Source: Leptasterias polaris (lineage: Eukaryota > Echinodermata > Asteroidea > Forcipulatida > Asteriidae). Taken from it: a DNA stretch of 64,000 bases. The notes below the pieces were generated by a model. It saw only the letters and a program-made list of their open reading frames with translations, did not search any database and had not been told where the DNA came from. The translations under genes were made by a program, and so were the position numbers. This document shows, one piece after another, positions 39,180 through 50,334 of the stretch. The stretch is from contig JAZGTN010000178.1 in NCBI GenBank assembly GCA_037783415.1, forward strand, positions 558,001-622,000. Reading direction: 5' to 3'. The stretch's first letter is position 1. Each line of letters opens with the position of its first letter.

Positions 39180-39659
39180 GGGCGCACCACACTAAATAAA
39201 CTCCCATAGGAACCAATGCTAAATGATAAATATTCAAAAATACTCAAAAAATCGTGAAAGTCTCTCAGCCTCTTGAAAACCAATCAAACATATTTTCGGA
39301 CGACTGAACTTCAGAATTCTTTTCAATTTTTGCCAGGTCAGCCGTTTGGAATTTTTGCTAACTACCCCAGAAGAAAAAAACGCGAAAATTTGTATTTTTC
39401 CAAAACCGACTTGCTGCCAGTTTTCGTGAAGCACTTCTCTACTTACCCGGTCAAATAGGGCCAACTTTAACGCCTAAATTTATCAAGTCTCCTCAAAAGT
39501 TGAAGCACAGAACCCCCAGGTTGTGATAGATTATTATATTTACACAATCTATTAATTGCATGACCCTCAAAACGTTGTAATTAAAAATAAGTTGTGGGTT
39601 TACAAATTATGATAAGTAGCTTGGCGCATTAATTCTGGCTTATTTGGTGTGGTGCGCCC
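39180..39659. mobile_element. 480-bp terminal-inverted-repeat element, copy B (unit 26)
   Basis: This insert has the same length, ends, orientation and insertion point as the one at 14156-14635, and by eye the same internal sequence. The host unit is a different one, with its own private substitutions: CTAGAGTT near 38564, AAAAAAGG near 39740 and TTATTACG near 39760. The simplest reading is that one insertion was copied to a second unit by unequal exchange or gene conversion, not that the element inserted twice. Confidence 0.9.
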
Positions 39660-42600
39660 TATAAGGGCACTTAATTATTCTTTATGGTTAAAAAATTATG
39701 CTTAAATTGTTGAAAATAAGTCACTGACTTGATATCTGAAAAAAGGAATTGAAAATGTTATTACGTTCGTCTACAACAAGGTCAAACATGTTTGAGCATT
39801 TACATGTACTCTAAGCAATGCGATAAGAAAAACCTGCATTACACGCTGTGTACACTCTAATGACAAGTCAGTTGTTATATCCAAATCCTAGTCACTCAAC
39901 AAGTTATAAACTTATCTCTTTTTTTTAGTTATACGATTCTAAACGCCTTACAATTATTTTTAATAATTGACAGTGGAAGCTGTAAAAGGGAAAGGGGATT
40001 GAAGAGGGAGGGCCTGAGAAGGGGGGGGGTAGATTTTGCTTACCCGCCAACATTTTTAACCATGTAATCATATTGAGTTTAAAAAGGTGAACTTTATAAC
40101 AAAAAAGAATATACATAGGTCATTTTACCACGTTTAATTGTCATTCCAAGTTTCATTTTACCTAGCTTTAAGGAATAAGGGGGTGAATGGGTGGGCGGGG
40201 CGTGGGCGGGGCTTGTTGCAAAATGCCCTTCCAGACACTTTACGGTTAATAAATTGTGGGTGAACGGGAACAATTGGACTATAGTTAAGAGTTAAGAGTT
40301 AAGACTGTAAGCTAATAAGGTGTTTGGGCTGGGGGATAGGGTCCGGGCTGACGGCTAGGGTTTTGGGCTTTGGGGGTAGGCTCGGCTGGGGGTTAGGGTT
40401 TGGGCTGGGGCTATGATTTCGGCTAGGGGCTAGGGTTAGGGCTGGGGGATATGATTCGGCTTGGGTGTAGGGTTTGGGCTGGGGGCTGGGGTTTGGGCTG
40501 ACGGCTACGGTTTTTGCCGAGGGTTGTACAGTATAGTGTAGGGTTTAGGCTGCTGGTTGGGGGCTAGGCCTAGGGTTTACACATCACGCATCAGAGTGTA
40601 TTCACTTTCCGGAAACTTGACATATATGATGACATATCCACCACCTCCCCTACTCCTCTTCAAATAGTCTGTTGGTGGTTTTTCTCTCCTTTTTCATATT
40701 CAACCAGCCACGTTGGCTCATGATTCTTTGAATGTGACTAAAACCGTCAGTCTCATACTTATTACTTTTCATAGTTTAACCATGCAGGTTTAGAAAGCAA
40801 ACCCCTCTTTGAGTGTGAAACGTTGAATTATTCTCGGTTAATAAATGTATTGTAATTTGAGGAAATAGAAACATTATTGCTATACTAACAGTTTACAGTC
40901 AAAGAAATGATATTTCCAATGTAAAAACAGCAACAAAGTGACAAACAATGCCCCCACACAACTCATTACTGTCGTTGTTTCAAGCCTACATAAATGTAAA
41001 CAGAACACAAACATGGCTGCACGGGCGCCGCCATGTTGTATATATAAGGGCACTTAATTATTCTTTATGGTTAAAAAATTATGCTTAAATTGTTGAAAAT
41101 AAGTCACTGACTTGATATCTGAAAAAATGAATTGAAAATGTTATTGCGTTCGTCTACAACAAGGTCAAACATGTTTGAGCATTTACATGTACTCTAAGCA
41201 ATGCGATAAGAAAAACCTGCATTACACGCTGTGTACACTCTAATGTCAAATCAGTTGTTATATCCAAATCCTAGTCACTCAACAAGTTATAAACTTATCT
41301 CTTTTTTTTAGTTATACGATTCTAAACGCCTTACAATTATTTTTAATAATTGACAGTGGAAGCTGTAAAAGGGAAAGGGGATTGAAGAGGGAGGGCCTGA
41401 GAAGGGGGGGGGGGTAGATTTTGCTTACCCGCCAACATTTTTAACCATGTAATCATATTGAGTTTAAAATGGTGAACTTTATAACAAAAAAGAATATACA
41501 TAGGTCATTTTACCACGTTTAATTGTCATTCCAAGTTTCATTTTACCTAGCTTTAAGGAATAAGGGGGTGAATGGGTGGGCGGGGCGTGGGCGGGGCTTG
41601 TTGCAAAATGCCCTTCCAGACACTTTACGGTTAATAAATTGTGGGTGAACGGGAACAATTGGACTATAGTTAAGAGTTAAGAGTTAAGACTGTAAGCTAA
41701 TAAGGTGTTTGGGCTGGGGGATAGGGTCCGGGCTGACGGCTAGGGTTTTGGGCTTTGGGGGTAGGCTCGGCTGGGGGTTAGGGTTTGGGCTGGGGCTATG
41801 ATTTCGGCTAGGGGCTAGGGTTAGGGCTGGGGGATATGATTCGGCTTGGGTGTAGGGTTTGGGCTGGGGGCTGGGGTTTGGGCTGACGGCTACGGTTTTT
41901 GCCGAGGGTTGTACAGTATAGTGTAGGGTTTAGGCTGCTGGTTGGGGGCTAGGCCTAGGGTTTACACATCACGCATCAGAGTGTATTCACTTTCCGGAAA
42001 CTTGACATATATGATGACATATCCACCACCTCCCCTACTCCTCTTCAAATAGTCTGTTGGTGGTTTTTCTCTCCTTTTTCATATTCAACCAGCCACGTTG
42101 GCTCATGATTCTTTGAATGTGACTAAAACCGTCAGTCTCATACTTATTACTTTTCATAGTTTAACCATGCAGGTTTAGAAAGCAAACCCCTCTTTGAGTG
42201 TGAAACGTTGAATTATTCTCGGTTAATAAATGTATTGTAATTTGAGGAAATAGAAACATTATTGCTATACTAACAGTTTACAGTCAAAGAAATGATATTT
42301 CCAATGTAAAAACAGCAACAAAGTGACAAACAATGCCCCCACACAACTCATTACTGTCGTTGTTTCAAGCCTACATAAATGTAAACAGAACACAAACATG
42401 GCTGCACGGGCGCCGCCATGTTGTATATATAAGGGCACTTAATTATTCTTTATGGTTAAAAAATTATGCTTAAATTGTTGAAAATAAGTCACTGACTTGA
42501 TATCTGAAAAAATGAATTGAAAATGTTATTGCGTTCGTCTACAACAAGGTCAAACATGTTTGAGCATTTACATGTACTCTAAGCAATGCGATAAGAAAAA

Positions 42601-45600
42601 CCTGCATTACACGCTGTGTACACTCTAATGACAAGTCAGTTGTTATATCCAAATCCTAGTCACTCAACAAGTTATAAACTTATCTCTTTTTTTTAGTTAT
42701 ACGATTCTAAACGCCTTACAATTATTTTTAATAATTGACAGTGGAAGCTGTAAAAGGGAAAGGGGATTGAAGAGGGAGGGCCTGAGAAGGGGGGGGGGGG
42801 GTAGATTTTGCTTACCCGCCAACATTTTTAACCATGTAATCATATTGAGTTTAAAATGGTGAACTTTATAACAAAAAAGAATATACATAGGTCATTTTAC
42901 CACGTTTAATTGTCATTCCAAGTTTCATTTTACCTAGCTTTAAGGAATAAGGGGGTGAATGGGTGGGCGGGGCGTGGGCGGGGCTTGTTGCAAAATGCCC
43001 TTCCAGACACTTTACGGTTAATAAATTGTGGGTGAACGGGAACAATTGGACTATAGTTAAGAGTTAAGAGTTAAGACTGTAAGCTAATAAGGTGTTTGGG
43101 CTGGGGGATAGGGTCCGGGCTGACGGCTAGGGTTTTGGGCTTTGGGGGTAGGCTCGGCTGGGGGTTAGGGTTTGGGCTGGGGCTATGATTTCGGCTAGGG
43201 GCTAGGGTTAGGGCTGGGGGATATGATTCGGCTTGGGTGTAGGGTTTGGGCTGGGGGCTGGGGTTTGGGCTGACGGCTACGGTTTTTGCCGAGGGTTGTA
43301 CAGTATAGTGTAGGGTTTAGGCTGCTGGTTGGGGGCTAGGCCTAGGGTTTACACATCACGCATCAGAGTGTATTCACTTTCCGGAAACTTGACATATATG
43401 ATGACATATCCACCACCTCCCCTACTCCTCTTCAAATAGTCTGTTGTTGGTTTTTCTCTCCTTTTTCATATTCAACCAGCCACGTTGGCTCATGATTCTT
43501 TGAATGTGACTAAAACCGTCAGTCTCATACTTATTACTTTTCATAGTTTAACCATGCAGGTTTAGAAAGCAAACCCCTCTTTGAGTGTGAAACGTTGAAT
43601 TATTCTCGGTTAATAAATGTATTGTAATTTGAGGAAATAGAAACATTATTGCTATACTAACAGTTTACAGTCAAAGAAATGATATTTCCAATGTAAAAAC
43701 AGCAACAAAGTGACAAACAATGCCCCCACACAACTCATTACTGTCGTTGTTTCAAGCCTACATAAATGTAAACAGAACACAAACATGGCTGCACGGGCGC
43801 CGCCATGTTGTATATATAAGGGCACTTAATTATTCTTTATGGTTAAAAAATTATGCTTAAATTGTTGAAAATAAGTCACTGACTTGATATCTGAAAAAAT
43901 GAATTGAAAATGTTATTGCGTTCGTCTACAACAAGGTCAAACATGTTTGAGCATTTACATGTACTCTAAGCAATGCGATAAGAAAAACCTGCATTACACG
44001 CTGTGTACACTCTAATGTCAAGTCAGTTGTTATATCCAAATCCTAGTCACTCAACAAGTTATAAACTTATCTCTTTTTTTTAGTTATACGATTCTAAACG
44101 CCTTACAATTATTTTTAATAATTGACAGTGGAAGCTGTAAAAGGGAAAGGGGATTGAAGAGGGAGGGCCTGAGAAGGGGGGGGGGGGGTAGATTTTGCTT
44201 ACCCGCCAACATTTTTAACCATGTAATCATATTGAGTTTAAAATGGTGAACTTTATAACAAAAAAGAATATACATAGGTCATTTTACCACGTTTAATTGT
44301 CATTCCAAGTTTCATTTTACCTAGCTTTAAGGAATAAGGGGGTGAATGGGTGGGCGGGGCGTGGGCGGGGCTTGTTGCAAAATGCCCTTCCAGACACTTT
44401 ACGGTTAATAAATTGTGGGTGAACGGGAACAATTGGACTATAGTTAAGAGTTAAGAGTTAAGACTGTAAGCTAATAAGGTGTTTGGGCTGGGGGATAGGG
44501 TCCGGGCTGACGGCTAGGGTTTTGGGCTTTGGGGGTAGGCTCGGCTGGGGGTTAGGGTTTGGGCTGGGGCTATGATTTCGGCTAGGGGCTAGGGTTAGGG
44601 CTGGGGGATATGATTCGGCTTGGGTGTAGGGTTTGGGCTGGGGGCTGGGGTTTGGGCTGACGGCTACGGTTTTTGCCGAGGGTTGTACAGTATAGTGTAG
44701 GGTTTAGGCTGCTGGTTGGGGGCTAGGCCTAGGGTTTACACATCACGCATCAGAGTGTATTCACTTTCCGGAAACTTGACATATATGATGACATATCCAC
44801 CACCTCCCCTACTCCTCTTCAAATAGTCTGTTGGTGGTTTTTCTCTCCTTTTTCATATTCAACCAGCCACGTTGGCTCATGATTCTTTGAATGTGACTAA
44901 AACCGTCAGTCTCATACTTATTACTTTTCATAGTTTAACCATGCAGGTTTAGAAAGCAAACCCCTCTTTGAGTGTGAAACGTTGAATTATTCTCGGTTAA
45001 TAAATGTATTGTAATTTGAGGAAATAGAAACATTATTGCTATACTAACAGTTTACAGTCAAAGAAATGATATTTCCAATGTAAAAACAGCAACAAAGTGA
45101 CAAACAATGCCCCCACACAACTCATTACTGTCGTTGTTTCAAGCCTACATAAATGTAAACAGAACACAAACATGGCTGCACGGGCGCCGCCATGTTGTAT
45201 ATATAAGGGCACTTAATTATTCTTTATGGTTAAAAAATTATGCTTAAATTGTTGAAAATAAGTCACTGACTTGATATCTGAAAAAATGAATTGAAAATGT
45301 TATTGCGTTCGTCTACAACAAGGTCAAACATGTTTGAGCATTTACATGTACTCTAAGCAATGCGATAAGAAAAACCTGCATTACACGCTGTGTACACTCT
45401 AATGACAAGTCAGTTGTTATATCCAAATCCTAGTCACTCAACAAGTTATAAACTTATCTCTTTTTTTTAGTTATACGATTCTAAACGCCTTACAATTATT
45501 TTTAATAATTGACAGTGGAAGCTGTAAAAGGGAAAGGGGATTGAAGAGGGAGGGCCTGAGAAGGGGGGGGGGGTAGATTTTGCTTACCCGCCAACATTTT

Positions 45601-48600
45601 TAACCATGTAATCATATTGAGTTTAAAATGGTGAACTTTATAACAAAAAAGAATATACATAGGTCATTTTACCACGTTTAATTGTCATTCCAAGTTTCAT
45701 TTTACCTAGCTTTAAGGAATAAGGGGGTGAATGGGTGGGCGGGGCGTGGGCGGGGCTTGTTGCAAAATGCCCTTCCAGACACTTTACGGTTAATAAATTG
45801 TGGGTGAACGGGAACAATTGGACTATAGTTAAGAGTTAAGAGTTAAGACTGTAAGCTAATAAGGTGTTTGGGCTGGGGGATAGGGTCCGGGCTGACGGCT
45901 AGGGTTTTGGGCTTTGGGGGTAGGCTCGGCTGGGGGTTAGGGTTTGGGCTGGGGCTATGATTTCGGCTAGGGGCTAGGGTTAGGGCTGGGGGATATGATT
46001 CGGCTTGGGTGTAGGGTTTGGGCTGGGGGCTGGGGTTTGGGCTGACGGCTACGGTTTTTGCCGAGGGTTGTACAGTATAGTGTAGGGTTTAGGCTGCTGG
46101 TTGGGGGCTAGGCCTAGGGTTTACACATCACGCATCAGAGTGTATTCACTTTCCGGAAACTTGACATATATGATGACATATCCACCACCTCCCCTACTCC
46201 TCTTCAAATAGTCTGTTGGTGGTTTTTCTCTCCTTTTTCATATTCAACCAGCCACGTTGGCTCATGATTCTTTGAATGTGACTAAAACCGTCAGTCTCAT
46301 ACTTATTACTTTTCATAGTTTAACCATGCAGGTTTAGAAAGCAAACCCCTCTTTGAGTGTGAAACGTTGAATTATTCTCGGTTAATAAATGTATTGTAAT
46401 TTGAGGAAATAGAAACATTATTGCTATACTAACAGTTTACAGTCAAAGAAATGATATTTCCAATGTAAAAACAGCAACAAAGTGACAAACAATGCCCCCA
46501 CACAACTCATTACTGTCGTTGTTTCAAGCCTACATAAATGTAAACAGAACACAAACATGGCTGCACGGGCGCCGCCATGTTGTATATATAAGGGCACTTA
46601 ATTATTCTTTATGGTTAAAAAATTATGCTTAAATTGTTGAAAATAAGTCACTGACTTGATATCTGAAAAAATGAATTGAAAATGTTATTGCGTTCGTCTA
46701 CAACAAGGTCAAACATGTTTGAGCATTTACATGTACTCTAAGCAATGCGATAAGAAAAACCTGCATTACACGCTGTGTACACTCTAATGACAAGTCAGTT
46801 GTTATATCCAAATCCTAGTCACTCAACAAGTTATAAACTTATCTCTTTTTTTTAGTTATACGATTCTAAACGCCTTACAATTATTTTTAATAATTGACAG
46901 TGGAAGCTGTAAAAGGGAAAGGGGATTGAAGAGGGAGGGCCTGAGAAGGGGGGGGGGGTAGATTTTGCTTACCCGCCAACATTTTTAACCATGTAATCAT
47001 ATTGAGTTTAAAATGGTGAACTTTATAACAAAAAAGAATATACATAGGTCATTTTACCACGTTTAATTGTCATTCCAAGTTTCATTTTACCTAGCTTTAA
47101 GGAATAAGGGGGTGAATGGGTGGGCGGGGCGTGGGCGGGGCTTGTTGCAAAATGCCCTTCCAGACACTTTACGGTTAATAAATTGTGGGTGAACGGGAAC
47201 AATTGGACTATAGTTAAGAGTTAAGAGTTAAGACTGTAAGCTAATAAGGTGTTTGGGCTGGGGGATAGGGTCCGGGCTGACGGCTAGGGTTTTGGGCTTT
47301 GGGGGTAGGCTCGGCTGGGGGTTAGGGTTTGGGCTGGGGCTATGATTTCGGCTAGGGGCTAGGGTTAGGGCTGGGGGATATGATTCGGCTTGGGTGTAGG
47401 GTTTGGGCTGGGGGCTGGGGTTTGGGCTGACGGCTACGGTTTTTGCCGAGGGTTGTACAGTATAGTGTAGGGTTTAGGCTGCTGGTTGGGGGCTAGGCCT
47501 AGGGTTTACACATCACGCATCAGAGTGTATTCACTTTCCGGAAACTTGACATATATGATGACATATCCACCACCTCCCCTACTCCTCTTCAAATAGTCTG
47601 TTGGTGGTTTTTCTCTCCTTTTTCATATTCAACCAGCCACGTTGGCTCATGATTCTTTGAATGTGACTAAAACCGTCAGTCTCATACTTATTACTTTTCA
47701 TAGTTTAACCATGCAGGTTTAGAAAGCAAACCCCTCTTTGAGTGTGAAACGTTGAATTATTCTCGGTTAATAAATGTATTGTAATTTGAGGAAATAGAAA
47801 CATTATTGCTATACTAACAGTTTACAGTCAAAGAAATGATATTTCCAATGTAAAAACAGCAACAAAGTGACAAACAATGCCCCCACACAACTCATTACTG
47901 TCGTTTCAAGCCTACATAAATGTAAACAGAACACAAACATGGCTGCACGGGCGCCGCCATGTTGTATATATAAGGGCACTTAATTATTCTTTATGGTTAA
48001 AAAATTATGCTTAAATTGTTGAAAATAAGTCACTGACTTGATATCTGAAAAAATGAATTGAAAATGTTATTGCGTTCGTCTACAACAAGGTCAAACATGT
48101 TTGAGCATTTACATGTACTCTAAGCAATGCGATAAGAAAAACCTGCATTACACGCTGTGTACACTCTAATGACAAGTCAGTTGTTATATCCAAATCCTAG
48201 TCACTCAACAAGTTATAAACTTATCTCTTTTTTTTAGTTATACGATTCTAAACGCCTTACAATTATTTTTAATAATTGACAGTGGAAGCTGTAAAAGGGA
48301 AAGGGGATTGAAGAGGGAGGGCCTGAGAAGGGGGGGGGGTAGATTTTGCTTACCCGCCAACATTTTTAACCATGTAATCATATTGAGTTTAAAATGGTGA
48401 ACTTTATAACAAAAAAAAATATACATAGGTCATTTTACCACGTTTAATTGTCATTCCAAGTTTCATTTTACCTAGCTTTAAGGAATAAGGGGGTGAATGG
48501 GTGGGCGGGGCGTGGGCGGGGCTTGTTGCAAAATGCCCTTCCAGACACTTTACGGTTAATAAATTGTGGGTGAACGGGAACAATTGGACTATAGTTAAGA

Positions 48601-49676
48601 GTTAAGAGTTAAGACTGTAAGCTAATAAGGTGTTTGGGCTGGGGGATAGGGTCCGGGCTGACGGCTAGGGTTTTGGGCTTTGGGGGTAGGCTCGGCTGGG
48701 GGTTAGGGTTTGGGCTGGGGCTATGATTTCGGCTAGGGGCTAGGGTTAGGGCTGGGGGATATGATTCGGCTTGGGTGTAGGGTTTGGGCTGGGGGCTGGG
48801 GTTTGGGCTGACGGCTACGGTTTTTGCCGAGGGTTGTACAGTATAGTGTAGGGTTTAGGCTGCTGGTTGGGGGCTAGGCCTAGGGTTTACACATCACGCA
48901 TCAGAGTGTATTCACTTTCCGGAAACTTGACATATATGATGACATATCCACCACCTCCCCTACTCCTCTTCAAATAGTCTGTTGGTGGTTTTTCTCTCCT
49001 TTTTCATATTCAACCAGCCACGTTGGCTCATGATTCTTTGAATGTGACTAAAACCGTCAGTCTCATACTTATTACTTTTCATAGTTTAACCATGCAGGTT
49101 TAGAAAGCAAACCCCTCTTTGAGTGTGAAACGTTGAATTATTCTCGGTTAATAAATGTATTGTAATTTGAGGAAATAGAAACATTATTGCTATACTAACA
49201 GTTTACAGTCAAAGAAATGATATTTCCAATGTAAAAACAGCAACAAAGTGACAAACAATGCCCCCACACAACTCATTACTGTCGTTGTTTCAAGCCTACA
49301 TAAATGTAAACAGAACACAAACATGGCTGCACGGGCGCCGCCATGTTGTATATATAAGGGCACTTAATTATTCTTTATGGTTAAAAAATTATGCTTAAAT
49401 TGTTGAAAATAAGTCACTGACTTGATATCTGAAAAAATGAATTGAAAATGTTATTGCGTTCGTCTACAACAAGGTCAAACATGTTTGAGCATTTACATGT
49501 ACTCTAAGCAATGCGATAAGAAAAACCTGCATTACACGCTGTGTACACTCTAATGACAAGTCAGTTGTTATATCCAAATCCTAGTCACTCAACAAGTTAT
49601 AAACTTATCTCTTTTTTTTAGTTATACGATTCTAAACGCCTTACAATTATTTTTAATAATTGACAGTGGAAGCTGT

Positions 49677-49821
49677 TGTTGTTTTTTGCTTGTTTCTTTG
49701 TTTGTTTCTTTTTCTGTTGGGTTGTCGGCCTGTCTGTCTGTCATTTGTGTGTTGCTTTGTTTGTTTGTTTGTGAATTTTTGTGTTTGTTTGTTTTTTCTG
49801 CTGCTGCTGCTGCTGCTGCTG
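49677..49821. repeat. GTTT/TCTG simple repeats and (CTG)8 at the array edge
   Basis: Satellite homology ends at GGAAGCTGT. It is followed at once by T/G-rich low-complexity sequence with TTTG, GTTT and CTGT words, then eight CTG triplets (49798-49821). Long reading frames across this stretch on both strands encode only biased residues (poly-Ala/Leu/Phe or Gln/Lys/Asn) and are not genes. Simple repeats at a satellite boundary could mark the site where the array arose or was joined. Confidence 0.85.
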
Positions 49822-50334
49822 TTTGTTTTTCGTTTTGTTGTGTGTTATTTTTCTTCAGAAATTCCACTATTACATCATCCCAAAACACATGCTAAATATG
49901 GATGCACTGCGTTAGTTTGTTTACCCTTAAAATCTCATTACATATGTTTTGTGGTTCAATTTAGTCATTACTATCAGTCTCAGTGTCATCAATTTAAATC
50001 ATGCTTAGTGTTTCTTATGATACTATTTAAAACCTACTCTTTATTTTGTGCAACTTAAAAATATTAACAAATGATTTATCATTCTATACTTGAAAGATTT
50101 AAAAAAATAAACTTCTTACTTTCTGCCACTTTGTACATGAACTCGTGTTTTGTCCCCTATAATGTAAATGGATTATCCCATTTATGGCTGTGCACTCAGC
50201 CTAAGTTATCATGGTCAGGTCGCACGTGAGGAGGTACCACACACTGATGACCTTCAGTTCGTTTCGGGTTTTATTTCGATGTAAAAACTCAGTTTGTACT
50301 AATCTATGCGGCATTTAGTCGCCTTATAGCAACA
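49822..50334. other. Upstream flank of the sulfotransferase gene
   Basis: About 510 bp of AT-rich sequence between the array edge and the sulfotransferase start codon. It must contain the 5' untranslated region and probably the promoter, unless a non-coding first exon lies elsewhere. The palindromic E-box word CACGTG occurs at 50223-50228. I see no clear TATA box at a fixed distance and no other gene. Confidence 0.4.

Larger units (their letters stand above)
1..49676 (+). repeat. Satellite array of 33 head-to-tail ~1385-bp units
   Basis: Taking the first base of the window as unit start, units begin at 1, 1389, 2775, 4161, 7665, 9050, 10434, 11819, 13205, 15077, 16464, 17849, 19236, 20620, 22004, 23391, 24776, 26162, 27548, 29921, 31306, 32692, 34077, 35462, 36847, 38231, 40098, 41483, 42870, 44257, 45642, 47027 and 48408. 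The last unit is cut at its base 1269. Satellite sequence occupies 1-5063, 7176-14155, 14636-28048, 29032-39179 and 39660-49676; the gaps are transposon insertions. Units differ by only a few substitutions each. Unit length equals 1374 plus the length of one poly-G run, apart from small indels in units 1, 9, 10 and 32. The phase chosen is arbitrary because the array probably continues to the left. Such uniformity is expected of a satellite under concerted evolution. A role (centromeric, heterochromatic, other) cannot be read from the sequence. Confidence 0.98.

Noticed and set aside
49622..50058. Overlapping frames of 69-132 codons at the satellite edge
   Set aside because: They translate CTG and GTTT simple repeats into biased residues and have no domain.
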